A stretch of DNA of 64,000 nt from assembly GCA_016717225.1 (NCBI GenBank), contig JADKGB010000006.1, positions 62,001 to 126,000 on the forward strand, read 5' to 3'. The position numbers and the translations under genes are program-made. Below the pieces are notes generated by a model. That model worked only from the letters and a program-made list of their open reading frames with translations. It did no database searches and was not told where the DNA came from. The stretch comes from Flavobacteriales bacterium (GTDB taxonomy: Bacteria > Bacteroidota > Bacteroidia > Flavobacteriales_F > PHOS-HE28). Below, piece after piece: positions 27,752 to 36,840 of this stretch; the first letter of the stretch is position 1, and each line of letters begins with the position of its first letter.

Positions 27752-28117
27752 ATGCGTGGTTTGTTGCTTACGATCGGCCTTGGTATAGGGATGATCGCCA
27801 ATGCTCAAGCACACCTGCCAGTGGATAGCATTGCGCCAAGGCTTACCGGTTGTTGGTACGCTGGCGACGGTGGAATGCGCGGCTACTACTGCTTCAGTAA
27901 TTCCGGATCCGTGCTTGTTCGTGTATCCGGTGGCGGGCGCAAGGAAGTGGAAGGGCTCTGGGAAGTGGACCGTAAAGGCCAAGTGACCATTACCAGTGGA
28001 AAGTCGAAGACGCGCTACCTGGTTGAACGATTGGAAACGGACGGTTTTATTCTTGTAACGCCCAAGGACGGTGTCAGGCTCGAAGGCCACAAGGACCCAC
28101 CAAAGGGCTGGCGGTGA
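27752..28117 (+). CDS. Small exported protein of unknown function
   Basis: 121 residues with a clear signal peptide (MRGLLLTIGLGIGMIANAQA). The mature part is about 100 residues, with LTGCWYAGDGGMRGYYCFSN and alternating beta-prone segments (VLVRVSGGGRKEVEGLWEVD). The CWY...GLWEV pattern recalls small lipocalin-like domains, but I do not recognise a family. It lies six bases after glyA and its stop overlaps the next start (TGATG), so it is probably co-expressed with the following exported protein. Confidence 0.65.
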   Translation: MRGLLLTIGLGIGMIANAQAHLPVDSIAPRLTGCWYAGDGGMRGYYCFSNSGSVLVRVSGGGRKEVEGLWEVDRKGQVTITSGKSKTRYLVERLETDGFILVTPKDGVRLEGHKDPPKGWR

Positions 28118-28944
28118 TGCGTTCGTTCGGTCGGAGATCCTTGTTCGTTTATACCTGCTCGTTCATCTGCGCAATCGCATTCGCGCAGGAGCCCCCTAAC
28201 GTTCATCTCAAACACCGCGTGTTCACGCACTGGGGTTACAACCGTGCGCAATTCTCCGCGAGCAACATCCACTTCGAAGGCCCTGGATACGATTTCATAC
28301 TGCACGACGTGGTCGCGAATGATGCGCCCAAACCATTCTCCCTTGCGGTATATGCGGATCCGGCTGATCTCACATTACCACAGTACAACTACCGCGTTGG
28401 CTGGTTCTTCAACGAGCATTGGGCGTTCTCCCTTGGCATGGACCATATGAAGTATGTGGTGGCTCAAAACCAATCGGTGCGCATTACAGGCAGTATCAGT
28501 GATCAGCGATCCCAGGAGTACGCAGGTTCAGAGGATCACATGATCACCCTGTCGGATGATTTCCTGATCTACGAGCATACGGATGGCCTGAACCTGTTGA
28601 GCGCCGATGCCGACCACTTTGATCTACTATCCACCAGCCGCAACGGAAAGAACGCCTTGTTCCTCACCGAAGGCCTGTTCGTTGGGCCTGTGATCCCACG
28701 CAGTGATGTAAGGTTGTTCGGCGTGGGCATCAACAACAAATTCCATTTGGCCGGCTATGGAGCCGGTGCTCAACTCGGGATCTTCGCTTTGCTCAACAAC
28801 CGCTTCTTTGCTCAGGCCCGGATCAAGGGCGGTCATATTGAATTGCCCAGTGTGCTCACCACCGGCACACATGAGGATCGAGCCCGACAACGATTCTGGT
28901 TCGTTGAGGAGAACGTGGTCATTGGGGTGCTGATCGGAAGGTGA
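28117..28944 (+). CDS. Exported outer-membrane-like protein of unknown function
   Basis: 275 residues. Signal peptide RSLFVYTCSFICAIAFAQ, then beta-rich sequence with many aromatic/Gly strands (VFTHWGYNRAQFSASNIHFE, YRVGWFFNEHWAFSLGMDHM, FFAQARIKGGHIELP). The strand pattern and final hydrophobic strand (ENVVIGVLIG) suggest a small outer-membrane beta-barrel. No named family is recognised. ATG at 28117 overlaps the upstream stop; a GTG three bases earlier is an alternative. Confidence 0.65.
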   Translation: MRSFGRRSLFVYTCSFICAIAFAQEPPNVHLKHRVFTHWGYNRAQFSASNIHFEGPGYDFILHDVVANDAPKPFSLAVYADPADLTLPQYNYRVGWFFNEHWAFSLGMDHMKYVVAQNQSVRITGSISDQRSQEYAGSEDHMITLSDDFLIYEHTDGLNLLSADADHFDLLSTSRNGKNALFLTEGLFVGPVIPRSDVRLFGVGINNKFHLAGYGAGAQLGIFALLNNRFFAQARIKGGHIELPSVLTTGTHEDRARQRFWFVEENVVIGVLIGR

Positions 28945-28980
28945 TCAGGCTTTTTCACCAAGGCTTAACTTCGACCAAGG

Positions 28981-30352
28981 ATGAACCTCCACGTGCGAAC
29001 CTCGCTGACCGTGCTTATCGTGTTGATCGCAACGATCGTGCGATCACAGCATTTTATCGATCTGCGTTCAGTTGAACCCAAAGGAGAGGATTGGCCTCCT
29101 GATCCTGCCGCACACAGCCTTACCGTAGACAGCGTAATAGTGACCTTCGACACGGAGGCCCCTATTGGCCAAGTGCACAAAGGTTTGGAGAACAAAGTCG
29201 TTAACGCGTTCTTGAAAGGCTCGGTATCGGGTGAATTGAAGGCCGCACTCGATCGCTTGCACACCGGCGATGCGAATGGTCGTCACGTAACACTGAAGGT
29301 GGATCTATTGAACGTGGACGAACAGGTCCGCGCCTCGAGCGAATTGGTCTTTTGCCGATTCGCTGCGGATGTTTTGGAGCAAACGGATAGTAGCTGGATC
29401 AACTTGTATTCATATGGAACAACGCTGGCCGCGCAGGGTGGATTGGATGCAACGGGCAACCATGCTGAGAACATCATGCATGCGTTGGACAATTGCCTTC
29501 GTAGAACCGCAGAGGTTCTTCGAAAGGGATCATTCACGCCTCGGTCCATCTCGATCGATCAGCTCCGAAAGGAGAGTTCACCAAGCCCCGCAAGCATTGG
29601 GTTGTTCCCGGGCACACGACTGCCTAGAGGGATCTATCGAAGCTTCATGGATCTTCGGGATGGAACCCCGGACACCACCATTGTTTTGGACCTGAAAGAA
29701 TCTGCGAACAGCACCGCAACTGTTCGAATGGTAAAGGTCCGCGGCAAGAATTGGGCGCTCAATGCATGGGGGCTCAGCGACGGTGAGCGCTTCTATGTGA
29801 ATACGGGTCGCGAGTTCGCTGAACTGACCATTACGCGAGAAGGGCTTCACACCTATTACGCGTTGTATCCGAGCAGTAATGACCTGGCGATCGGTGGAGC
29901 ATTGTTCGGCATCCTGGGAGCGCTAGCGGTTTCGAATTCCGAAACGTCCGATCCTGTTCGAATGGATGTGGATCTGCGGACAGGCGCGTTGATGCATCAT
30001 TACTCGGCTACAAATGCGGGAACGTCACGCCCTGGTTCCAAACAGTACTTCTGCTTCTCCAAGTATTCGAATATCGATACGACCGCGTGTCTGTTCATGT
30101 ACGGCGGGGAAGAGGCTTGTTTGCGAAAAGGTCAATATCACATCGTGCAATTGACACCAAGGGTCGATCGCGTGCCCTTGGAAATAAAGGCCGGAACAGC
30201 AACTGAAAGTCGACTTGGACACGAACGCAACGACCGAACAAGTCTACCTGATCAGCCTGAAGGACAACGATCGATTGGTGGTGGATCTGATGAACAAGGA
30301 CATGGCTTCGAGCATCCTTGAAAAGCTCAGTTCCGAAAACGAGGTCAAGTAG
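28981..30352 (+). CDS. Exported protein of unknown function (C-terminal frameshift)
   Basis: About 456 residues if one base is removed from an AAA run near 30208; as sequenced it stops at 30321. Signal peptide LTVLIVLIATIVRSQ. The body carries VTLKVDLLNVDEQVRASSEL and a Gly/Ala-rich hydrophobic segment (DLAIGGALFGILGALAVSN) near residue 305. In the shifted frame the end reads YLISLKDNDRLVVDLMNKDM and ILEKLSSENEVK, which is more protein-like than the sequenced tail (many Gly/Arg/Glu). No family recognised. A TAACTTCG string just upstream resembles a -7 promoter element. Confidence 0.6.
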
Positions 30353-31145
30353 TGGCCGCGATCACACGTTTGGTCCTGTTGAACACGCGGGAGAGAAAGG
30401 CTGCTTCGTCCTCTTGCAACCAGATCGCATAACAAACCACAAAAGCCAAACCCATTTGCGGTATGTCCATGAACACCGCGGTGGCCAAGTGGAACAGGGC
30501 GCCGATCACCAAAAACACCTTACGTGACGGTGACCACCACACTGCCAGTGGGAACAGTGACATGAACGTTAACGCGCCGTACGTAAGGAAGGCACAGGAT
30601 ACGGGACTGGTCGCCAACCAACCCAAGTGAAAGTCCGGGTCGTTCGCAACTGTGAGCACCGCCGTACCGTCGAGCCACGCATGGCCCGTGAATTTGTGCG
30701 CAGCGGCAACGGCGTAAACGAGAAGCAACTGCAGCCTGGCGATCCAGAAAGCGCCTGTGCTTATTCGGGCATATGATGAAGCACCCATGAAAGCGCTCCA
30801 CAGCAACATGTTCTCCATTAATTGGATGCCACCGTTCGAAGCGAGCCACATGCGGTGCGTGATCACGCGGAACAGGAGCCACACCAGCATCGCCAACCAC
30901 CAGCGGTGCGTGCGGATCAAGAGCACCGAAAGGCCAATGATCACAACGCAGATCGTTGAACAAGAAAAAGGAGAGAGCGCGTTCATGAACTCCTGCAATG
31001 CACCACGGGCACCTTCATGCCTCGTGAAAAGATCAACCGGCGCGCATACCCATGCACTTCCATCCAAGAGCAGTATCGACAGCATGTAGAGCGCAAGCCA
31101 GCCGTAAGCCAATTGCTGAAATAGCCGGATACTGGCGGTGTTCAT
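30345..31145 (-). CDS. HTTM-domain (vitamin-K-carboxylase-like) membrane protein
   Basis: 266 residues with about six membrane helices (WLALYMLSILLLDGSAWV, LLLVYAVAAAHKFTG, YGALTFMSLFPLAVWW). The AAHKFTGHAWLDGTAVLTV block and the TM layout fit the HTTM family, related to vitamin-K-dependent gamma-carboxylases. Bacterial members have no established substrate. It overlaps the upstream DUF5819-like gene by four bases (ATGA). Its end runs into the corrected end of the convergent gene at 28981. Confidence 0.7.
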   Translation of the reverse strand: MNTASIRLFQQLAYGWLALYMLSILLLDGSAWVCAPVDLFTRHEGARGALQEFMNALSPFSCSTICVVIIGLSVLLIRTHRWWLAMLVWLLFRVITHRMWLASNGGIQLMENMLLWSAFMGASSYARISTGAFWIARLQLLLVYAVAAAHKFTGHAWLDGTAVLTVANDPDFHLGWLATSPVSCAFLTYGALTFMSLFPLAVWWSPSRKVFLVIGALFHLATAVFMDIPQMGLAFVVCYAIWLQEDEAAFLSRVFNRTKRVIAATT

Positions 31146-31603
31146 TTCCCTCGAAGAAGTTGAAGGTCGAAGAACTCATCGTCGCATCGTCGCAAGCGGA
31201 AATGGATCGGGCCGGTGTGCGGCAAGTCGCTCACCATGTTCTCCAAGGAAGTGGCCAATGCCTTGGGCAATATGATCTCGTTCCTGTCCGGATGGATGCA
31301 GGTCTCCGCATAGCGGCATGCGTTCGAGGCCATGCGCCCCCAGGCGAAGTGGTGATGCAGATCGCTCAACGGTTGCCACCCCTCCGAAGGCCCGGTCTTC
31401 ATCTCCAAAGAACAAGGGCATTCTGGCGGATCAGGGGCAAAAAGGCGCCAATCCTGGTGAAAAAGGACACGGGAGTATGCTTGCGACCAGTAGCGAGGCC
31501 TCACCGGAACCCATGACGCTGGAAGGGTGTAGCAAGCCAGCATCAACAAATGCACCGCGACCAGACCCACAACGATCCAACGAACACGCGACAAATTGTT
31601 CAT
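31142..31603 (-). CDS. DUF5819-like membrane-anchored protein, partner of HTTM protein
   Basis: 153 residues from the ATG at 31603; a longer open frame upstream reads into the opposite promoter region and was excluded. One N-terminal membrane helix (WIVVGLVAVHLLMLACYTL) is followed by YSRVLFHQDWRLFAPDPPEC. The WxLFAP pattern is typical of DUF5819-type proteins that sit next to HTTM genes. The role is unknown; the pairing suggests a shared membrane complex. Confidence 0.65.
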   Translation of the reverse strand: MNNLSRVRWIVVGLVAVHLLMLACYTLPASWVPVRPRYWSQAYSRVLFHQDWRLFAPDPPECPCSLEMKTGPSEGWQPLSDLHHHFAWGRMASNACRYAETCIHPDRNEIILPKALATSLENMVSDLPHTGPIHFRLRRCDDEFFDLQLLRGK

Positions 31604-31814
31604 ACCATTTGGACCCTCGGATCCGTCCAAGGAAGCGAAGCCATTTTTTCGCTGGGCGAGCCGAGTAGATCTTTGCGTAGCGGTGCTACGGAATGATCTC
31701 CTCGGTGAAGGCATGCGGAAAAAGAGCAAGCTGAACGGATGGATCCGAGGGTCCAACTGGTATTATGATGTCCGATCAAAAGTAGCAGGGCAACTTCCGC
31801 ATCTTCGCAGCCCA

Positions 31815-33083
31815 ATGAACATCCCTGCCAACTCCCCTACCCTTCGTTCCTGGATCGAAGTTCCTGCGAACAGTGATTTCCCCATCCAGAACATTCCATT
31901 CGGGGTTGGCTCGGTCGATGGGATCGAGTCAACCGCATACACGCGCATAGGTGACCAGGCGATAGACCTGTTCAAGCTCTACGAAATGGGACTGATCCCT
32001 TCCTACGCCGATGAGGACGGCACTGAGTACGTGGGATCGCTCAACGTATTGCTTCTCGGCGGAAGAGAGCCCATTCGCGCACTGAGGCAGCGCCTGTCTG
32101 AACTCCTTCGCACCGGCCAGGACATGAAGGTCATTCAGCAAATAAAGAAGGCCCTGGTTCCGGTAAGCGAATTGACCATGGACCTACCTGTGGACATTGG
32201 CGACTACACTGATTTCTATAGCAGCCGACAACACGCATACAACGTAGGTTGCATGTTCCGCGATCCGGCGAACGCCTTGTTGCCCAATTGGCTGCACATG
32301 CCCGTTGGCTACCACGGGCGGGCGAGCAGCATCGTCGTAAGTGGCACACCGATTCGCCGACCGATGGGCCAATTCAAACCCAACCCGGAAGCGGCACCTG
32401 AATTTGGTCCAACACGCCAACTTGATCTCGAACTTGAAGTGGGCTTCATCACCTACGAAGGCAAACCATTGGGCGAACGCATCAGCACTGCCGAAGCAGA
32501 GGAGCACATCTTCGGGCTGGTCCTGTTCAATGACTGGAGCGCGCGCGACATACAAGCTTGGGAATATGTGCCACTGGGGCCTTTCCTGGGAAAGAACTTC
32601 GGCAGCAGCATGAGCGCTTGGGTGGTTACCCTCGACGCGCTGGAACCCTTCCGCGTAGCATCACCCAAGCAGGAACCCGAAGTGCTCCCCTATCTGAAAG
32701 GCGCACCGAACATGCACTTCGACATCGCGTTGGAAGTCGGCCTAAAACCCAGCGGCGGAGCGGAATCGATCATCTGCCGCAGCAACTTCAAGCACTTGTA
32801 TTGGAGCATGGCGCAGCAACTCGCACATCACACAGTGAACGGTTGCAATGTGTTCGCTGGCGACCTGATGGCCAGTGGCACCATTAGCGGTGATACCCCG
32901 GACAGCTATGGCAGCCTGTTGGAATTGGCCTGGAAAGGCACCAAACCCGTGAAACTGAGCGACGGCAGCGAACGCAAATTCATACAGGACGGCGACACGA
33001 TCGTGATCCGCGGGCATTGCGAAAGAGATGGAGTGCGCATAGGGTTCGGGGAAGTGAGCGGAGAGATTCTTCCGGCCAACTAA
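31815..33083 (+). CDS. fahA: Fumarylacetoacetase
   Basis: 422 residues; hydrolyses fumarylacetoacetate to fumarate and acetoacetate, the last step of tyrosine/homogentisate breakdown. Motifs are SWIEVPANSDFPIQNIPFGV, DYTDFYSSRQHAYNVGCMFR (metal and active-site region), LPVGYHG-type MPVGYHGRASSIVVSGTPI, DLELEVGFI, LFNDWSARDIQAWEYVPLGP and FAGDLMASGTISG. ATG at 31815 begins the family; upstream in-frame codons are not conserved. No other tyrosine-degradation gene is in the window. Confidence 0.95.
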   Translation: MNIPANSPTLRSWIEVPANSDFPIQNIPFGVGSVDGIESTAYTRIGDQAIDLFKLYEMGLIPSYADEDGTEYVGSLNVLLLGGREPIRALRQRLSELLRTGQDMKVIQQIKKALVPVSELTMDLPVDIGDYTDFYSSRQHAYNVGCMFRDPANALLPNWLHMPVGYHGRASSIVVSGTPIRRPMGQFKPNPEAAPEFGPTRQLDLELEVGFITYEGKPLGERISTAEAEEHIFGLVLFNDWSARDIQAWEYVPLGPFLGKNFGSSMSAWVVTLDALEPFRVASPKQEPEVLPYLKGAPNMHFDIALEVGLKPSGGAESIICRSNFKHLYWSMAQQLAHHTVNGCNVFAGDLMASGTISGDTPDSYGSLLELAWKGTKPVKLSDGSERKFIQDGDTIVIRGHCERDGVRIGFGEVSGEILPAN

Positions 33084-33113
33084 GCCAGGGCAGCCTGCTT
33101 AGTTTTGTTCGCT

Positions 33114-35339
33114 ATGTCCACCGCGCAATCCGCCCCCTATGTGATCGACCTCGAAAAGGAGCGGGAAGAGATCATCTCGCGCTACAAGGATCTGTTGCGG
33201 AGCATACCTGGCGAGCGCACCCGGGAAGGCACACGCATGATCCGCAAGGCCTTCAACATCGCTGTTGAAGCGCACAAGGAACAGCGCCGAAAAAGTGGCG
33301 AACCCTACATCTACCACCCCATCGAAGTGGCGCGGATCTGCGCGGCGGAAATCGGGTTGGGCGCCACGAGCGTAACGGCCGCGCTGTTGCACGATACAGT
33401 GGAGGACACCGACCTCACGTTGGATGAGGTGCGCGACATGTTCGGCCCCACCGTAGCTACGATCGTTGACGGACTTACGAAGATCAGCGGGGTGCAATTC
33501 CAAACGGACAGCATGCAGGCGGAGAACTTCCGGAAAGTGCTGCTCACCCTGGCGCAAGACGTGCGTGTGATCCTGATCAAGCTCGCGGACAGACTGCACA
33601 ACATGCGCACGCTGGACAACATGCCGCGCGACAAGCAGTTGAAGATCGCCAGCGAAACGCTTTTTCTCTACGCGCCCCTCGCCCATCGCCTTGGCCTGTA
33701 CAACATCAAGAACCAACTGGAAGATCTCTCGCTCAAATACAAGGAGCCGGAGATCTACAACGAGATCGAAACGAAGCTGAAGAAGGGTGAAGCTGTCCGC
33801 AAACGCTTCATCAGCCGCTTCACCTTGCCCATCAAGGAAAGTCTGGACAAGGAAGGCTTCACGTACGAGATCAAAGGGCGGCCCAAGAGCATCCACAGCA
33901 TCTACAACAAGATGCTGAAGAAGAACGTGACCTTCGAAGAAGTGTACGATGTGTTCGCGATCCGCATCATCGTGGATACCAAACACGAATTGGAGAAGGC
34001 CGATTGTTGGCGCGTGTATTCGTTCGTTACCGATCACTACCAGCCTAGTCCGGATCGTTTGCGCGATTGGATCAGCACACCCAAAGGCAACGGCTACGAA
34101 AGCCTGCACACCACGGTAATGAGCCCCGGTGGTCGTTGGGTGGAAGTGCAGATCCGCAGCAAGCGCATGGACGAGATCGCCGAGATGGGCTTGGCCGCGC
34201 ACTACCGGTACAAGAGCGATGAGGAGCATGCCAACGCGCTGGATGCCATGCTGAACAAGATCCGCGAAACGCTTAACGACCCCGGCAGCAGCGCGCTCGA
34301 TTTCGTGAACGACTTCAAGTTGAACCTGTTCAGCGACGAGATCATGGTCTTTACCCCGAAAGGGGAAATGATCAACCTGCCTTCAGGTGCCACGGCCTTG
34401 GATTTCGCTTTCGAAATACACAGCCAGGTGGGCCGCCAGTGCATTGGCGCCAAGGTGAACCACAAGCTGGTGCCGCTAAGCCAAACGCTGCGCAACGGGG
34501 ATCAGATCGAGATCATCACGAGCAAGAAACAACAGCCGAAAGATGATTGGTTGAACTATGTGGTAACCGCCAAAGCCCGCCACAAGATCAAGCAGGCGCT
34601 GCGCGAACAGAAGAAGAAATTGGCAGGTGTTGGTCGCGAGGTGGTGCAACAAGCCCTGCGCGAGTGGGGGGCCAAATTCGATACCGAGAATATAGTGGCC
34701 CTGCGCGATTATTTCCACAGCAGCAACAGCAACGATTTCTTTTGGCAGGTAGCCCGTGGCCGCAACGACCTGGCCGCGCTGAAGGACCCCGTGGTGAAGA
34801 ACGGCAGATTGTTCCTCCCGAAACAGGAACGGCCCAAAGACGAACGCACGTTGGAGGAAGTGATCAAGGAGATCCGCGGCACCGAGGGCAGCGCGCTCAC
34901 ACTCGGCGATGAGTTGACCCGTATCGATTACAAGCTGAGCCCCTGCTGTAACCCGATCGCCGGCGACGATGTGTTCGGCTTCATCACCGCCAACGATGGG
35001 ATCCGCATACACCGCGTGAATTGCCCGAACGCCATTCAGCTCATGAGCAACAGCGCCCACCGCATTGTGAAGGCCCGCTGGAAAGGCAAGGACAGCGTGG
35101 AATTCCTGGCGGGCATCCGCTTCAAGGGTATGGATGCCGTAGGCATCGTGAACAAGATCACCAGCATCATCAGCCGCGAGCACAACGTGAACATGCGGTC
35201 CATCAGCTTCGACAGCAACGATGGCATCTTCGAAGGCAAAGTGATGGCCTATGTGCACGATGCCGACCACCTGCGCTCCCTTATGGACAAGCTGCGGCGC
35301 GTGCCCAGTTTGAATATGGTGGAAAGGGTGGATAGTTGA
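33114..35339 (+). CDS. spoT: Bifunctional (p)ppGpp synthetase/hydrolase (RelA/SpoT homolog)
   Basis: 741 residues. The HD hydrolase domain is intact (LLHDTVEDTD near residue 92 and KLADRLHNMRTL). The synthetase domain has EIKGRPKSIHSIYNKML and the ESLHTTVMSPGG block. A TGS domain starts near residue 406 (IMVFTPKGEMINLPSGATAL), followed by a Cys-containing linker (YKLSPCCNPIAGDD) and a C-terminal ACT domain from about 662. It makes and degrades the stringent-response alarmone. The ATG at 33114 was preferred over one three codons upstream. A TAGTTTTG string sits seven bases before the start. Confidence 0.95.
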   Translation: MSTAQSAPYVIDLEKEREEIISRYKDLLRSIPGERTREGTRMIRKAFNIAVEAHKEQRRKSGEPYIYHPIEVARICAAEIGLGATSVTAALLHDTVEDTDLTLDEVRDMFGPTVATIVDGLTKISGVQFQTDSMQAENFRKVLLTLAQDVRVILIKLADRLHNMRTLDNMPRDKQLKIASETLFLYAPLAHRLGLYNIKNQLEDLSLKYKEPEIYNEIETKLKKGEAVRKRFISRFTLPIKESLDKEGFTYEIKGRPKSIHSIYNKMLKKNVTFEEVYDVFAIRIIVDTKHELEKADCWRVYSFVTDHYQPSPDRLRDWISTPKGNGYESLHTTVMSPGGRWVEVQIRSKRMDEIAEMGLAAHYRYKSDEEHANALDAMLNKIRETLNDPGSSALDFVNDFKLNLFSDEIMVFTPKGEMINLPSGATALDFAFEIHSQVGRQCIGAKVNHKLVPLSQTLRNGDQIEIITSKKQQPKDDWLNYVVTAKARHKIKQALREQKKKLAGVGREVVQQALREWGAKFDTENIVALRDYFHSSNSNDFFWQVARGRNDLAALKDPVVKNGRLFLPKQERPKDERTLEEVIKEIRGTEGSALTLGDELTRIDYKLSPCCNPIAGDDVFGFITANDGIRIHRVNCPNAIQLMSNSAHRIVKARWKGKDSVEFLAGIRFKGMDAVGIVNKITSIISREHNVNMRSISFDSNDGIFEGKVMAYVHDADHLRSLMDKLRRVPSLNMVERVDS

Positions 35340-35430
35340 AAGTTGGGCTACTTGTACAGGCCCGACCAACACCGTGTAGCCCACGCATGGTACTAAGTAC
35401 CGCCCAACACACACGAGCCGATCCGCAACA

Positions 35431-35803
35431 GGAACAAGTTGAGCTGCGACCGGAACAAGTTGAGCCCCAACGCCAACGACTTTGGCTAGAACTTGAACAA
35501 GTTGAACCACACCTTGAACGACTTTAGGCAGAACTTGAACAAGTCGAGCCTCAACGTGAACGACTTTAGCCAGACCTTGAACAAGTCGAGCCTCAACTTG
35601 AACGACTTGAGTAAGAACTTGAACGACTTTGGGCAGAACTTGAACAAGTCGAGCCGCAACTTGAACGACTTGGGCGGGAACTTGAACAAGTCGAGCCTCA
35701 ACTTGAACGACTTTGGCCAGAACTTGAACAAGTCGAGCCTCAACTTGAACGACTTTAGCCAGAACTTGAACAAGTCGAGCCTCAACTTGAACAAGTACGA
35801 GAA
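35431..35803 (+). repeat. 42-bp tandem repeat (minisatellite), about 8.5 copies
   Basis: Head-to-tail copies of a 42-base unit made of two related 21-base halves, one starting AACTTGAACAAGTCGAGCC and the other AACTTGAACGACTTTGGCC. Unit starts fall at about 35432, 35453, 35495 and every 42 bases after; one extra 21-base half lies near 35610-35630. The first two copies are diverged and carry an in-frame TAG; the last four are nearly identical. Because 42 is divisible by three, several frames stay open on both strands, giving low-complexity Asn/Leu/Ser peptides (LNLNDFSQNLNKSS), but there is no ATG or convincing start. Rest of 35340-35991 holds no gene. Confidence 0.85.
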
Positions 35804-35895
35804 GACAACCTAGCGTGAACACTCATCATTGAGCAGCCTACAGCGCCTGTTGGGCAAGGCTTTCCGAAAGGCTACTGGTATAAACACCACCCCAA

Positions 35896-35917
35896 GGTCT
35901 GGTGCTAACACCAGACC
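35896..35917. other. Perfect 9-bp hairpin
   Basis: GGTCTGGTG at 35896-35904 and CACCAGACC at 35909-35917 form a perfect stem with a four-base loop (CTAA). It sits between the minisatellite and the following gene, 75 bases before its ATG. There is no T run after it, so it is more likely an mRNA leader structure or an operator than a terminator. Confidence 0.4.
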
Positions 35918-35991
35918 GGTTCGGGCCATGGGTAGGTTGTTCTCGGTTAAAGGGGTTAACTGGAATTCCCCAGCCAACAAATACAACTGTC

Positions 35992-36624
35992 ATGAAGATC
36001 TTTTTCGTAGTCAAAGAAGGGCTTTCGGGCCTCACCTCAGCAGCCTTGGTGGAAAAAGGCAACAACTGTGTTGACATGCTCACGGGCAACGCATCGTTCA
36101 ATTTCCCCGTGGGTTTCCTGGCCAGCATCACCACCGCGTGCAATGCGTTGGAACAAGCGGACCAGGAAGTATTGTTCAATGGCGGCAAGGTGTCCTATCA
36201 GGCAAAGCGCACTGCCGAGAAAACGTTGCGCTCCTTGTTGAAGGAACTGGCCGGTTACATCACCGCGCAAGCCGGTGGCGATGAGGCCAAGATCCTGAGT
36301 GCCGGTTTCGAAGTGCGGCGCAAGGGCCAGTCTGTGGAAGAGCTGAACACGCCACTGGGCCTCCGTCCGTTGCTTACCAGCTTCAGCGGCCAGATCCGCC
36401 TTCGCTGGAATGTGGTGGAAGACGCCAACAACTACCAGGTGTTCGCCAACAGCGCTGGGCCCGATGCCGAGGACAAGTGGGAACTCGTGGCCTTCACCAG
36501 CCAGACGCGCTACACCATCGAAGCCTTGCAAAGCGCCAAGTTCTACTGGTTCCGTGTGCAGGCCTTGGGCCGCAAAGGACTTATGAGCCCTATGAGCCAA
36601 GTGGTAAAGGCGCTCGCCGCCTGA
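35992..36624 (+). CDS. Fibronectin type III domain-containing protein
   Basis: 210 residues without a signal peptide. The N-terminal half is helical (FLASITTACNALEQADQEVL, RTAEKTLRSLLKELAGYITA). The C-terminal 90 residues look like a fibronectin III fold (QIRLRWNVVEDANNYQVFAN, WELVAFTSQTRYTIEALQSA, YWFRVQALGRKGLMSPMSQV). Similar stand-alone proteins occur in Bacteroidota with no known role. ATG at 35992 is preferred because the upstream in-frame stretch lies in the hairpin region. A strong terminator follows. Confidence 0.7.
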   Translation: MKIFFVVKEGLSGLTSAALVEKGNNCVDMLTGNASFNFPVGFLASITTACNALEQADQEVLFNGGKVSYQAKRTAEKTLRSLLKELAGYITAQAGGDEAKILSAGFEVRRKGQSVEELNTPLGLRPLLTSFSGQIRLRWNVVEDANNYQVFANSAGPDAEDKWELVAFTSQTRYTIEALQSAKFYWFRVQALGRKGLMSPMSQVVKALAA

Positions 36625-36647
36625 GTTGTTCCCACCTTCTTCTCGCA

Positions 36648-36684
36648 AGCGAAAAGCCCCGGCACGTGCCGGGGTTTTCGCTTT
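36648..36684 (+). terminator. Rho-independent terminator
   Basis: A long GC-rich stem (AGCGAAAAGCCCCGGCAC paired with GTGCCGGGGTTTTCGCT) followed by a T run, 24 bases after the fibronectin-III gene. Confidence 0.9.
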
Positions 36685-36840
36685 TGTTCTGTGTTAACGT
36701 TGGGCGCACCGCCCGGTCCTTGTAAACATGTCACCGTTCGTGGATCACTGCTCCCAAATGCACCTGCGAAACGAACGGAGAACTACATTTCCAATGTCAA
36801 CAACGCCTTTTGCTCCGGGGCTGCGTTGCGCTTTCATGCG

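Noticed and set aside
26465..28090. 541-residue minus-strand open frame opposite glyA
   Set aside because: It is antisense to the fully conserved glyA and has no domain; the long frame is a codon-bias shadow.
35431..35803. CRISPR array
   Set aside because: The repeats are directly contiguous with no unique spacers, and there are no cas genes nearby. It is a tandem repeat.
34476..35822. 448-residue minus-strand open frame overlapping spoT and the minisatellite
   Set aside because: Half of it is antisense to the conserved ppGpp synthetase gene, and the rest is the repeat read backwards (VQVEARLVQV type). There is no start context or family motif.
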